From Gamsiella multidivaricata (taxonomy: Eukaryota; Mortierellomycota; Mortierellomycetes; Mortierellales; Mortierellaceae): 64,000 nt of DNA. Where the stretch lies: the NCBI RefSeq assembly GCF_025024155.1, contig NW_026251711.1, forward strand, positions 62,001 to 126,000, given 5' to 3'. This document shows, piece after piece, positions 11,540-21,814 of the stretch. Under the pieces are notes generated by a model, which did not search any database, was not told the DNA's origin, and saw only the letters and a list, made by a program, of their open reading frames with translations. The translations under genes and the position numbers were made by a program. The first letter of the stretch is position 1; every line of letters starts with the position of its first letter.

Positions 11540-13430
11540 CCGGTACTCGAGCATCTCGCAGTGCAGAGCTCTCGTTGGACACAGCGAGCGCGCACTTCCA
11601 GCTAGTGCTTCAGTTTCCCTGTACAACGGCAGAATGCTGTGCATGTAGGAGCAGGATGCAGACACACATGCACCATGAAGGCATATATACTACGGGGGGT
11701 GCGCGCAATCACTATACTTTCATGCATTGGCGAATAGGACACTCATCCTCGTGCGGTGCTGTAAAGTAGCGGTGACATTCCGCTGCTGAAAAAGTATTTT
11801 AAATAAAAAAAATATTTCGCGTGGAAAGCAAGACCTTCCGATCGGAAAGAGTCCCTAACTAGGTATCCTCTTCCATTTATCAAAATCGATCCAGGAGAGC
11901 GATCCGAGGTTCTGGGCGTCCATCGTGTCCCTCATACCGTATAACTTCAGATGTCGTAGGTTGCAAAAATCTGGATTCTCATCCAACGTGCGTAATTGAA
12001 GTTGGCTCTGCAGTAAAGAACTTGCGACTCTTCAAAGGAGACACATGCTTATGCTCTCAGGAAATACCCCCATGCTGTTCAATCAAAATGAATCTACGAT
12101 ACGAAGTCTTTCGCCCCAATAGAACGTAAGACCCTCATGAAAAAGTCTTATACCTCTAGCTTGGAGAGGACAAGGCTTTATCTGGCCGTGTTCGTGAGTC
12201 GGTCCCAAGCAGTGTTCTCTGAATTCGAGGATGAACTCCGTGAGTCGTTTCATTTGCGGGAAAAATGCGCAGAGCATGGTGAAGTGAAGGCAGCACTCCA
12301 TCTTTTACGCACCGCTGCTGCACGATACTATGCTTTTTTGTACTCTAGTGTTTGCCTATCGATCATAATAGTTCTGATACAACCATCGAGATAAGGCAAC
12401 AGTCGAATTGAGCTGATGATCTGATGCAGGTGAGGAGTAGTTGTTTTGCTGTTTATTCACTTAAGAAGTGCGGATTGACATACAGCAACATCTGTGAAAA
12501 GTCTGTAAACCAAATTATATACACCTTCATCGACGCAGCGTGTCCCTTAATAGTCCACACGGAGACACCTGGTATTGAGAAGCCGTTTAGAAGTGCGGCT
12601 ATGTCCGGTACTTGCTTGCGTCGCTTACCGTTCCTCAACAATTGATGAAACTCTCACCAATTATTAAGAAAGCATTGTATAGTCTAGACACGTTCTTTAG
12701 AATTGGAAGGACTCGGTAGCGCTGCCAATGCCACAACGAGGAGAATCGGATCTTGGTGAGTGGTATCTGATTTATAAACGAGGTGGCAAAGCAGCGCCTA
12801 ATACTTGCTTGCGTTGGTTGCTATTCACTACGACGGCAACAGTCAAAAACACCTATAACTTTTACATCCGAGGCAAACGCCGACTTGTTTTATATCATCT
12901 TTTTCATCCCTGACCTTTACCATCAGTCTAGCGAACGAAGCTCGCAACACGTTACAGCTTGTATCAACTCTGCATTACCCATTAGAACTCTTTCGAGGCC
13001 TGTCTTGTTACAACGGAACAAACTGAAGTGCCTGCAATTGCTTCAAACCACCAAGGACCTTCAGCCCGGGGTCGGATCACATAGATCATCTTGAGTCAGA
13101 ACGCGTCGCACTGTATCTAGTAAGCTGTGGCACTCAATGTATCATCTTGATGAGCACACTCATGAACACTAATTAACCCCACTGCAGGGACAAATGGGCC
13201 TGTAACTCCAGTGAGTGAGCATGACAACGTACAGTGCGCGTCCAAGACAGTTTCTTTGCTGTTGTTCCTTCTACTTCTACAGACTCTGATGCTGTTCCTA
13301 TTACACTCGCCATCGCGCCTTCTTTATATCGCCCGAAAGGCCTCGTCAGCATCTATTAAAATTCATAGTTTCAAAGCATATTGCACAGGTAATCCAACCC
13401 AGCCATGAACATACTAGCGAGAATAGAAAG
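11540..13430. other. Gene-poor stretch with an LRR relic
   Basis: Only an LRR fragment (11855-12031, minus) is recognisable. The remaining ORFs are short, lack motifs and are not reported. Confidence 0.5.
11855..12031 (-). pseudogene. Relic of an F-box/LRR-type gene, C-terminal fragment
   Basis: The minus strand reads SLLQSQLQLRTLDENPDF, CNLRHLKLYGMRDTMD and SLSWIDFDKWKRIPS and then stops. Leucine spacing (LRTL, LRHLKLYG) fits leucine-rich repeats, and this type of C-terminus is familiar from the expanded F-box/LRR genes of Mortierella. No upstream F-box or intact repeat array remains, so it is a fragment. Family placement is inference. Confidence 0.5.
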
Positions 13431-14108
13431 AAGGGGAGGACCACGCCTAATTTCAGTGCGGATTTCAGCTGCGGTAATACTACCTTGAGCTCACAAAACC
13501 AGTGCGGGTAGAGGAGCCCCTTCGCCGTGCGATCCATACGAGGAAGTAAACAGAATCGCTAGAAAATGCTATGCCTTTGTAGAACCATCTGCAAGGCGGT
13601 ACTTGAATCATGACAAGAAGGCTAGACAACAGCGAACATGGATGGCGTTGCCGGCTGAAGCAGAAAAGAAGGGGAGGGCCGCGCCTAATTTCAGTGCGGA
13701 TTTCAGCTGCGGTAATACTACCTTGAACTCACAAAACCAGTGCGGGTAGAGGAGCTCCTTCGCCGTGCGATCCATACGAGGAAGTAAATAGCATCGCCAG
13801 AAAATGCTATGTCTTTGTAGAACCATCTGTAAGGCGGTACTTGAATCGTGACAAGAAAGCTAGATAACAGCGAGCATGGATGGCGTTGCCGGCTGAAGCA
13901 GAAAAGAAGGGGAGGACCACGCCTAATTTCAGTGCGGATTTCAGCTGCGGTAATACTACCTTGAACTCACAAAACCAGTGCGGATAGAGAGGCCCCTTCG
14001 CCGCGCAATCCATACGAGGAAGTAAATAGCATCGCTAGAAAATACTATGCCTTCGTAGAACCATCTGCAAGGCGGTACTTGAATCATGACAAGAAAAGCT
14101 AAAAAACA
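13428..14108. repeat. 238-bp tandem repeat, about 2.8 copies
   Basis: Landmark ccacgcctaa (or ccgcgcctaa) occurs at 13441, 13679 and 13917, giving an exact 238-bp period twice. Units share blocks such as tttcagtgcggatttcagct and agaaccatctgcaaggcggt with scattered substitutions. Each unit contains a minus-strand ORF (WFCEFKVVLPQLKSALKLG), but 238 is not a multiple of three, so copies are not read in one frame. The flank before 13428 keeps only part of the unit. Confidence 0.9.
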
Positions 14109-15158
14109 GTGATGCATTAGAAGAATATGCGATCAAATTGGCAAGCAATTTTACATCTCTTGCTGCTCCAACCATCGTCCATGTCTGTCAGTCAAAATGG
14201 AGCCGCATCCTGAATTCGTCCTTGTACAATCCGACTCGATCCCACACTTCTCAGGGGTTGATGAATTCTTTAACAGGAACCGGTCAAGCGACTGGATGAA
14301 TTTCGACGCGTTTCTGTCAGGGCTCAGAGCCATCCGCACCACACGTAATATGATACTGTTGTATTTCGCCCATCCAAATCAACCTTCATCGTGAGGGAAT
14401 TGGGTGTGAAGTGCAATAAAATAGAGGGAATCGACCGAAAAGGTAACAAGAAGAGTCCAGAGGTAAATAAGAGGCCATTGGAGGCTAAGTGAAATCATAG
14501 AGAGTGAGAAACGAGGTGAGTTGTGGAGTACTTTATATCACAGAAAGACAAGTGCTAAAAAACTAGAGCAAGAATCAGATACGACCTTCTATTTTTCTAC
14601 GGACGATAGACCCACAGTCGATGTGGTCTATCGAGACGACAAAGAGCATCGGCACAAAGAACACAGAGTTCACAATGAGACGGCGGACACGGAGTGGTCT
14701 TTGGTGGCGGGTCTTTGTCATTGCCACTATTTCCAGAAATAGGCACGGTCGCAGGTTCAGGACACTCATACGATCATACCAGCACGTGCAGTTACGGGGG
14801 TGCATTTAGAGAGGTGTGCATTTAGAGAAGAGTCAGAAGGGGTTGCATTTAAAGGGATTTTCTGGGTCAATAAATAACATAGAACGACAGGGCCGAATGG
14901 TTCCTGGTCTGTTTCCTCACTATACTTTTGCGCAACACTTGTCCTGCACGACATTCCAAGTCGCTTCACGCACCCTTGTCCCATCACACTGTACTCCAAG
15001 TTGGTAGGGCTACAACGGTACGATCAGCATGTATGACACTTCGACTTGGGAAAAAGCTGCAACAATAGTCACTATAGTATATATATTCGTGCACAGCAAA
15101 TATTAATAAAGGCAGTTCTCTTCTTCACTTCCTTCGTCTTGTTACAAAAGCCCACACC
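14109..15158. other. Gene-poor stretch before the WD40 relic
   Basis: No gene is supported. Near 15008-15065 the plus strand reads GYNGTISMYDTSTWEKAAT, which looks like one further decayed WD40-type repeat in a different frame from the relic at 15159. Confidence 0.4.
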
Positions 15159-15818
15159 TTGCGTGGCCATATCTGCCAGATTGATAGCGTGGTGTATTCA
15201 CCCAGCGGTCAGCAAATCGCCTCAGGCAATGGCGACAACACAGCGCGACTGTGGGACGCGCAAACCGGTGCACCCGGTCTCACCTTATGCGGCCATACCT
15301 CCCATATTACGAGCGTGGTGTGTTCGCCCAGCGGCCAGCAGATCGCCTCAGGAAGTCATGACAATACGGTGCGGCTGTGGGATGTGAATTCGGGTCAATG
15401 TTTGGCAGTTGTTGAAGATTTCCATGGATCAATCACAAGCATCACCTGGAACGCTACTTTTAACGGCACCTATTTCGCAACCGGCTGTTCCGATATGTCT
15501 GTTCGCATGTGGCAGGTCATAGAGGAGGAGGATCGCTATCAGGTGCGCCTGCATTAGGGTTCGATGCATGATAGACTAGCCGTGTCAAATACCTCTATCC
15601 AGAACGTGCAAGGCTTAAGCAGGATAAATATGAGGCTATTAGATCAACGCGGCGCTGTGGGCAAACCGATTCCGCCTTTGAGCTTCCGCGAGGCAAGCAA
15701 AAAGATCAGTAGCATGGCGTCCGTGGCGCATAAACTCAAGGTGCCATCAAACCACAGTATGGTGGATACCGTCGCTACGGCTGATTTCTCTCCCTGTACA
15801 GTCAGCAAAACCGGTTGA
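15159..15818 (+). pseudogene. WD40-repeat relic, probably from a NACHT/STAND-type protein
   Basis: One frame encodes two clear WD40 repeats (GHICQIDSVVYSPSGQQIAS...ARLWDAQTG and GHTSHITSVVCSPSGQQIAS...VRLWDVNSG) and a third weaker one ending VRMWQVIEEEDRYQVRLH. A TAG at 15555-15557 interrupts the frame, which then continues open in phase (MHDRLAVSNTSIQNVQGLSR...REASKKISSMASVAHKLK) to 15818. The near-identical repeats (SPSGQQIASG) and the tail resemble WD40 ends of fungal STAND/NACHT proteins used in non-self recognition. No NACHT domain or start codon is present, so this is a 5'-truncated fragment with a nonsense codon. Confidence 0.7.
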
Positions 15819-15994
15819 CTCGACGAATGTCTTTTCGCCTGCTTGAAAGGTGAAGGTATTGCAAACAGGAAATTAGCAACGGTATCTGGACTTTTACTGA
15901 TTGCCAATCTTTTAGCGCATGGACTGCACTTTCTGAAGACAACATATAGAGCAGTCTTCAAGTTCACAAAAGCACTTAATGGGTTAGAGAAACC

Positions 15995-16266
15995 AAAAAG
16001 CGGGAGCGAAAGCTTTTTTTTTTTATTGACGCCAGATCCCCCCAGGCGTGCAGGCGTGCCACAGGCTGCATTGTCCAAGCTTCGGCTTGGACTGTTAGCC
16101 GGCTGATAGTTACCTAAAGATAGCTAATAAAAGGCCCCCACTAAACTAATGTAAAATGAGGAACCAAATACCTATGATGCACATTCTGAGTCGCATGGTT
16201 TCTAATACTTGAGCCGGGGCCCAAAACCGCTACGCAACCTGTCGGATAAAAAGCGGGAGCGAAAGC
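15995..16266 (-). mobile_element. SINE-like retroposon with a perfect 19-bp target-site duplication
   Basis: The 19-mer aaaaagcgggagcgaaagc occurs at 15995-16013 and again, identical, at 16248-16266. Between them is a 234-bp insert (16014-16247) starting with 11 T residues, i.e. on the minus strand the insert ends in an 11-A tail directly against the duplication. Identical flanks plus a terminal poly-A tail are the signature of LINE-machinery (TPRT) insertion. The insert has no long ORF, consistent with a SINE or a retroposed non-coding RNA. It contains a perfect hairpin (16073-16092). I could not fit it convincingly to a tRNA, 5S or 7SL ancestor. Confidence 0.8.
16073..16092 (+). other. Perfect hairpin with UUCG loop on the plus strand, inside the retroposon
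   Basis: GTCCAAGC, TTCG, GCTTGGAC: an 8-bp perfect stem closing a C(UUCG)G tetraloop if read on the plus strand. In the element's own (minus) sense the loop is CGAA. Strong potential RNA structure within a 234-bp element. Confidence 0.7.
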
Positions 16267-16385
16267 GATGAACAATGAAGAGATCAAGCTAGGGTCACGG
16301 GGTATTGTGCGCCCATAAATGTTGACCATGGCAGCTCGCTATCTTAAGTAATAACACGCAAGAGAGAATAATAAACCGCAATGCA

Positions 16386-17016
16386 TTGGGACGCGGAAAA
16401 GTAATCCTTCCGATAGGGAAAAGTGGCAGGCGTAGAGTTTCTTTCCTCACATCTCTGGGTCCTCTAGCTTGGCGTTTAGAGCTTCTCGAGATTCGGGCGC
16501 CTGCAGGTGAACGGTGCTTGACGTTCTTCATTGGTGATATTCAGCTTCGAGAGTGTCGGGTTGTGATTGATGAAGGCCATGAGACAACTTTAGGTTGATG
16601 GATGAAGCCCATGCATCGCGAGATGGATCCCTCTCAGTCGTGCGAAGTCCTCCAAAGAAAAATCTAGGGTTTCCAAGGGAACCACAGGAAGTTCTTCTTC
16701 TAGTCTTTGAGTACATGTCGAGGGTCCGGATATGGTGTGTAGACCTGGTGGTAATATCGCCCTTGCGCTATCTTCCGTGTCCATGCCAGTTGATAAAATA
16801 GTAAAGGAAGGACTGAGGAATGAACCAAGACTTGTAGATGATCGGGGCGGATTCTAGAGTCCTGATGTTCAAATAGTTGCCCACCAGCAGCAGAATTTTA
16901 GGGCGTCCATTAGCGCGAGGAGAGGTCGGAGTGTGTTTGGTGGACTGAAGCCGACGAGGGGGATCAACGAATGATGGGTATCTCGAAACACAGGCTACTC
17001 TTCTCAAGCCTAGCAT
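16386..17016 (-). pseudogene. F-box/LRR-type relic
   Basis: Minus-strand frames carry fragments such as QRLEEELPVVPLETLDFSLE, LRGIHLAMHGLHPS, LMAFINHNPTLSKLNIT and LLLVGNYLNIRTL, typical of leucine-rich repeats in zygomycete F-box proteins. The fragments are spread over different frames and separated by stops, so no product is expected. Family assignment is inference from repeat spacing. Confidence 0.5.
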
Positions 17017-17407
17017 TTACTTTCGTCGCCACCAATTAGTTTGGGCCTAACCCGTTCACCAATGGGCTGTAATGAATAGCAGCAAGACAGGAGGGCGTGT
17101 ACAGTAAGGGGAGAGTGTGGAGCCAGCGAGTGGCATGATTCTGACCCTCTCGGCACAATTAGAAAGAAACGTTTCACTGGACAAATGAAACAGACCACAA
17201 CCTTAAATTCAGGCACCATCAGCGGACGACTTGCACCTCGGCATCCTGTTTCCTTTCCGGTCTCGGAGCAGTACCCAAGTATGGTCAGACCAAGGCACAT
17301 ACCAGACTGTCTACACTGCTGGGATTGAGCAAGGACCGAGGAGTGGAAGCGGGCACACATCTTACATCGCAGAAAGATAGTACCACTCGATCGTTACTTA
17401 CTCCCTC

Positions 17408-17416
17408 ATATAAATA
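17408..17416 (+). promoter_or_regulatory. TATA box of hem13
   Basis: The sequence atataaata lies 131 bp upstream of the ATG at 17539 and is followed by a C/T-rich stretch with several CTCC and CATTC motifs, typical of a fungal transcription start region. Confidence 0.55.
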
Positions 17417-17538
17417 CGACCCAATTGAGCGTCAAGACCCGGCCTCGACTTCACCTGCACTCCCTCACGCTCCGCTCTGCATACCTTTTTGGCATCTTTG
17501 CATTCTCATCTCATTCAACACTTGCATTCATTCCTCCC

Positions 17539-19220
17539 ATGGCACACCTCGCACGGTCCACCACCTGGCGCACTGTCTCAAGAGCCGGTATGCATCCTTT
17601 CTTAAGGTCGTTATGTCGACCACCATCTGCTGTCTTCGGTTCATAATGGGCTAATGATGTGACAAATTGCCCTTTCTCTCCCAATAGCGCACCTTTCACC
17701 TGTTAGAGCGTAATGTCCGCTCGTGCCCTTGACGAACTGCTTGCATAGTCATCCATTCATTTGATCTGAAGTAAAAAATATATATTAACATAATATACCG
17801 CCATTTTCTCCTTCGTGTTGCGCTCTACAGACAATGGCCACACCTTCAAGCCCGGACATACGCTTCCGTACCGAAGACGCCTCTCGCATATCCACTTAGA
17901 TCCGTTGCAGCATTCACGGCAGTTGGCGCAACAGCTGCTGCGGCTGCTTACTGGACACAGGCGCCATCTGCAAGTGTTTAAACTTTCACGAAATCTTTAT
18001 TGGGGTGCAATGAACGGTATTTCGAACGAGGACTAATGAATATATTCAAATAATGGTTTCTAGCAAGCTAAGATTGAAAACGAGACACCAAAGCAGCAGC
18101 TGAAGATGCCGAGCAAGACTGTGGAAGCGGATCAACAACGCGTAAGCGTCCATTATAGCACTTCTTATGAGCGAGTGAAACTGTGCTTGATTCTTTGGCG
18201 CCATACTCATTACCTCCCCTCCTTTTTTTTTAAAATATTGGAGGGTGTGCGTTTTCGTAGAAACTAGAAGGCCTGACAAAGGACTCGCCGATGCGCCTGC
18301 GTATGGAATCCTTTGTCAAACAAATGCAGCAAGAAGTAACCTCTGCCCTTGAAAAAGTTGACGGCCAGGCGACCTTCAAAACCGATCGCTGGACACGCGC
18401 CGAGGGCGGCGACGGCATCTCCATGGTCCTGCAAGACGGCGCTGTTTTCGAAAAGGCCGGCGTTGCCGTCTCGGTCGTGTACGGTATGCTCCCACCCGCG
18501 GCCGTGGCACAGATGCGAGCCCAGCATCCGAATATCGGCAAAACAGATGAGGCTCTGCCGTTCTTTGCGACGGGTATCTCATGTGTGATCCATCCACATA
18601 ACCCAAACGCGCCGACTGTGCATTTTAATTATCGATACTTTGAGTTAGGAAGCGATGAGAAGGGGGAGCCATTGTCGTGGTGGTTTGGGGGTGGGTGTGA
18701 CCTGACGCCGACGATCTTGTACGAGGAGGACGCTGTGCATTTCCATGAGGTGATCAAGCGAGCCTGCGACGAGCACGATCCACGGTATTATCGGGATTTT
18801 AAGAAATGGTGCGACGACTATTTTTATATCAAGCACCGAGGGGAGAGACGAGGTATCGGAGGCATCTTCTTTGACGATCTAGATGACAAGTCTGCGGACG
18901 AGTTGTTTACCTTCGTCAGAACCTGCGGTGACGCCTTTGTGAAACAGTATGTTCCCATCATGGAGAGGCGTAAGAATATGCCCTTCACGGACGAGGACAA
19001 GCATTTCCAACAACTGAGACGTGGCCGCTATGTTGAGTTCAATTTGGTGCATGATCGGGGTACAAAGTTTGGGTTGTTGACGCCCGGAGCGAGGGTCGAG
19101 AGTATCATGATGTCGATGCCCTTGACAGCCAGGTGGGAATACATGCATGAGCCGGATGTGAAGGCCCATGGACGCCTGATGGAGGTCCTTCGCGTACCCC
19201 GGGAATGGATTCCAGCATAG
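17539..19220 (+). CDS. hem13: Coproporphyrinogen III oxidase, oxygen-dependent
   Basis: Five exons: 17539-17587, 17688-17709 (a 22-bp microexon), 17831-17975, 18064-18141, 18261-19220; all phases agree, 417 aa. It converts coproporphyrinogen III to protoporphyrinogen IX by two oxidative decarboxylations in heme synthesis. Family motifs: [55 protein letters not shown] and [17 protein letters not shown], ending REWIPA. Exons 1-3 give an N-terminus rich in Arg, Ser and Ala without acids ([11 protein letters not shown]...[10 protein letters not shown]) followed by [16 protein letters not shown]. That reads as a mitochondrial presequence plus a hydrophobic segment, as in animal CPOX and unlike the cytosolic yeast Hem13; localisation is inference. 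The exon 3 donor (GTTTAA) is weak but required by frame. Convergent with the gene ending at 19278, only 57 bp away. Confidence 0.95.
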
Positions 19221-19277
19221 CAGCTTTTAAGAATAAAGACCCACTCCCAGAATGTAATATATTTTCTGATCAGGCTT

Positions 19278-20477
19278 TTATTGGTCCAAATAGCCATTTT
19301 GTGCAAGATACATTGAATGCATCAGGTGATGATAATCAGCAGAGTGAGACCCTTGCGAGGGAATGGCCGAAGAGCTACTGGGTCCATGTGAGGGGGTCGC
19401 TGATGATCTGGGGCCTTGTGAGGGAACCGCCGAAGGGCCGGGGCCTTGTGAAGGGGCGTATGAAGAACTAGAGCCATGTATGGGGGCGAATGATGAACTG
19501 GGGCCATTGTGCGAGAGGATGAATGAGGGGCTAGGACCTCGTGAGGAGGCTGCCGAAGTGCTAAGACTTTGTGCGAAGTCTCCTGAAGAGTTAGTTCCTC
19601 GTCCGAAATCTCTTGGAGGGCTGACTCCCTGTTCTCGATCAACCGAAGAGCTGGTGGCTCCTTGTCCGGAACCATCTGCAGAATTGGACTTCTGTCGGTG
19701 CTGTTGCTGTTGTAGATCCGTCTTCTTGACGCGGATATATTTGCCCCGCTTGTCTTCCCGATTCCTGTCCAGTATAACGTCCTTAACAGTATGCATTCCC
19801 GCTCCAAAGTACACCGCCGTACGTAGAATCGGATCCGCTGTTGAGACCGTTCTCCCGCTATTTTTCTCTTCCATGCAAACCTCATACAAGTGAAGCATGG
19901 CCCGACGCTCCTCCTCCGTCAACTTCTTTCCTCTCAGGCGCGGATATTTGTCCGTGCGAATTGGTTGATGAATCAGCGGATAAGCGTTCTGTAGCTTCTT
20001 GACCACGACCTGCAAGTCAAACAGTTCCTGTTCCAGCTCCTTGACACGATTCCAGGCAGCCTCCTCAGGTTCCGTCTTCGGTGGATGTGGGGTGGAGCCA
20101 TGGTTGGTAGCTTGTCCTGTCCGCCGCCGTTTTCCTTGTTCGGGGGTCCCATGAGCACATTCTGCTGTCCGGCGACGAGCGGCTTCGGCTTCAGCTTCAG
20201 TGAGGGAGAGGGCCATGGCGGTTTGGCGGTCGCTCTCACGCTCGATGGAGGTGAGCTCAAAGTCTTCGAGGGAAGCTTCAGCTTCTTCCCATCTGACGGT
20301 TTCCTCCTGGGGTTGATTTTGATCTACTCGCTTCTCGCGCACTTGCTTTTGCTGGCGTTGTCTGTTTGCTAGAAATGGAATTTTGTCCGCAGGGTGTTAA
20401 TTTTGGTGCAGGTATCGCGGATAATAGTGAAGGTGCTGTAGTACTTAGACCTTACTTCTGACGGCTTCAGTTGGCAT
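19278..20477 (-). CDS. Unknown coiled-coil protein with a Ser/Pro repeat tail (370 aa)
   Basis: Two exons, complement(19278..20368, 20456..20477). The first exon encodes MPTEAVR and splices in phase over an 87-bp intron (GTAAGG...CTAG). Order: acidic N-terminus with a Glu/Ala helix (SLTEAEAEAARRR), a basic patch GKRRR (possible nuclear signal), a coiled coil (NRVKELEQELFDLQVVVKKL), then a compact predicted-helical region (KLTEEERRAMLHLYEVCMEE...AVYFGAGMHTVKDVILD) resembling a helix-turn-helix. The last 120 residues are degenerate units of the GPSSS..PSQ type. I do not recognise the family; a DNA-binding role is only a guess from the helix-turn-helix look. Confidence 0.65.
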
Positions 20478-20940
20478 GGTCAGAGAAGTATTTGGTATAT
20501 AGGAGGTATTATATGTATACAGTAGTTTGGGTTCGGGGTGTAATGGTTGGGTATGCTGTAAAGCAGTTTGTTTCTAAAAGCCGGTACATAGAGAATACCA
20601 TTAGAGTATTGCGGAAGTAAAGGGCGAGTTTTAGCGGAAATGTATGCTGACATGTCATGAGAACTGGTGTATGAAAGGAAACACGTGTCCTTGAACAAGC
20701 CATACCGGTGAATTATGAGATGCCGCGGGGATGACAAGGCAAAGGTGGAGCTGATGTCGCATCATGAACTCTATTTTTGGCAGTTTAGATATCACGTGCA
20801 GGTAAGGCAGTCCTGTGTTGTTTGTTCTTTTTCTTTTTTTCTTTTTTTTTTTTCCTATTCAGTAGCAAACAGCTTTGTCAGGGCTCCATCACACCCTCCT
20901 TCTAATCTTCCCTCCATCACATATACACAATACACACGCC
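20478..20940. other. Intergenic region between two divergent genes
   Basis: It separates the unknown coiled-coil gene (minus) from the GNL3-N protein gene (plus) and must contain both promoters. A T/C-rich tract (about 20820-20855) precedes the plus-strand start; no clear TATA box is seen. Confidence 0.5.
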
Positions 20941-21814
20941 ATGGTTCGCAAAAGTAAGCAAACACTAGGAACGCTGGACTGATACTCAGTAGTCGAGACC
21001 CTTATGGTACAGCTTTCGACACTCGAACACCCCGGCGACTGACCTTCACCTCTTCTGCCGTCTCTCGTTTGGAACGCTCTTTGTAGAGATCACCTCGAAG
21101 CGTATCCCTGCTAACCACAGGTACAAAATCGAGAAGCGGGTTAAGGATCACCACCGCAAGCTCCGCAAGGAGTCCAAGAATAGCCCTAACAAGGCCCAGC
21201 ACAGTACGCAATTGCTCGTCGCTCTTCACTTGCACTTGACTCGTGTATATCCCTGCTATCCAGGACTAATCTCTCTTTTCTTTTTCCTCCACTATATCTG
21301 GAAACGAACTCACTCATGTTTAGGGAGCAAAAAAGATCCTGGTATTCCGAACAACTTCCCATTCAAGGAGCAGCTGCTGCAACAGATTACGGATCAAAAG
21401 ATGAAGGCACAGGAGGAGAAGGAGAAGCAGAAGGAGGTCCGTCGTAAGGCTGCGGAGAAGGCACGGAAGGCTAACAAAGCACGGAACACCAATGAATCAG
21501 AGTCAGGATCAGTAACGAAGAAGGCAGAGAGCAGAAGTACTGAGGGTGCGGTGCTTTCGAAGGCGGCGAAACGTAAGGCCGCATCAGCAGCGGTGGCTGC
21601 GGATGCCTCAACGGCAGCAAGGGCAACAAAGAAGAATAAGACTGACGGATCTGAGAAGAAGGTGGAGGCGGAAGACGAAGAGGAGGAGGATGTGGATGAG
21701 GATGCGCCATATAACTTTGCGGAGCACTTTACTGCAGAAGCTGAGGAGGAGGAGGAAGAAGAAGAAGAGGAGGAGGAGGAAGAAGAAGAAGAGGATGAGG
21801 ATGAGCAGGAATGA
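20941..21814 (+). CDS. GNL3/Nug1 N-terminal-domain protein without a GTPase domain (206 aa)
   Basis: Exons 20941-20953, 21087-21203 and 21324-21814, all in phase. The start MVRKKITSKRIPANHRYKIE, followed by KRVKDHHRKLRKE and SKKDPGIPNNFPFKEQLL, is the basic N-terminal domain of nucleostemin/GNL3/Grn1, which directs these GTPases to the nucleolus in 60S assembly. A Lys/Arg/Ala-rich coiled region follows (residues about 65-140), and the protein ends in an almost uninterrupted Glu/Asp tail of about 30 residues. The circularly permuted GTPase domain of full-length family members (over 400 aa) is absent; the ORF simply stops. Either a separate nucleolar protein or a truncated paralogue. Start chosen because the 13-bp first exon gives the conserved MVRKK. 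Confidence 0.85.

Larger units (their letters stand above)
15819..17407. other. Gene-poor stretch with a retroposon and an F-box/LRR relic
   Basis: Contains the TSD-flanked insertion (15995-16266) and a minus-strand F-box/LRR relic (16386-17016). About 17017-17400 shows nothing recognisable apart from the hem13 promoter at its right end. Confidence 0.5.

Noticed and set aside
13428..14108. CRISPR-like or protein-repeat interpretation of the tandem array
   Set aside because: Whole 238-bp units repeat without distinct spacers, and the period is not a multiple of three.
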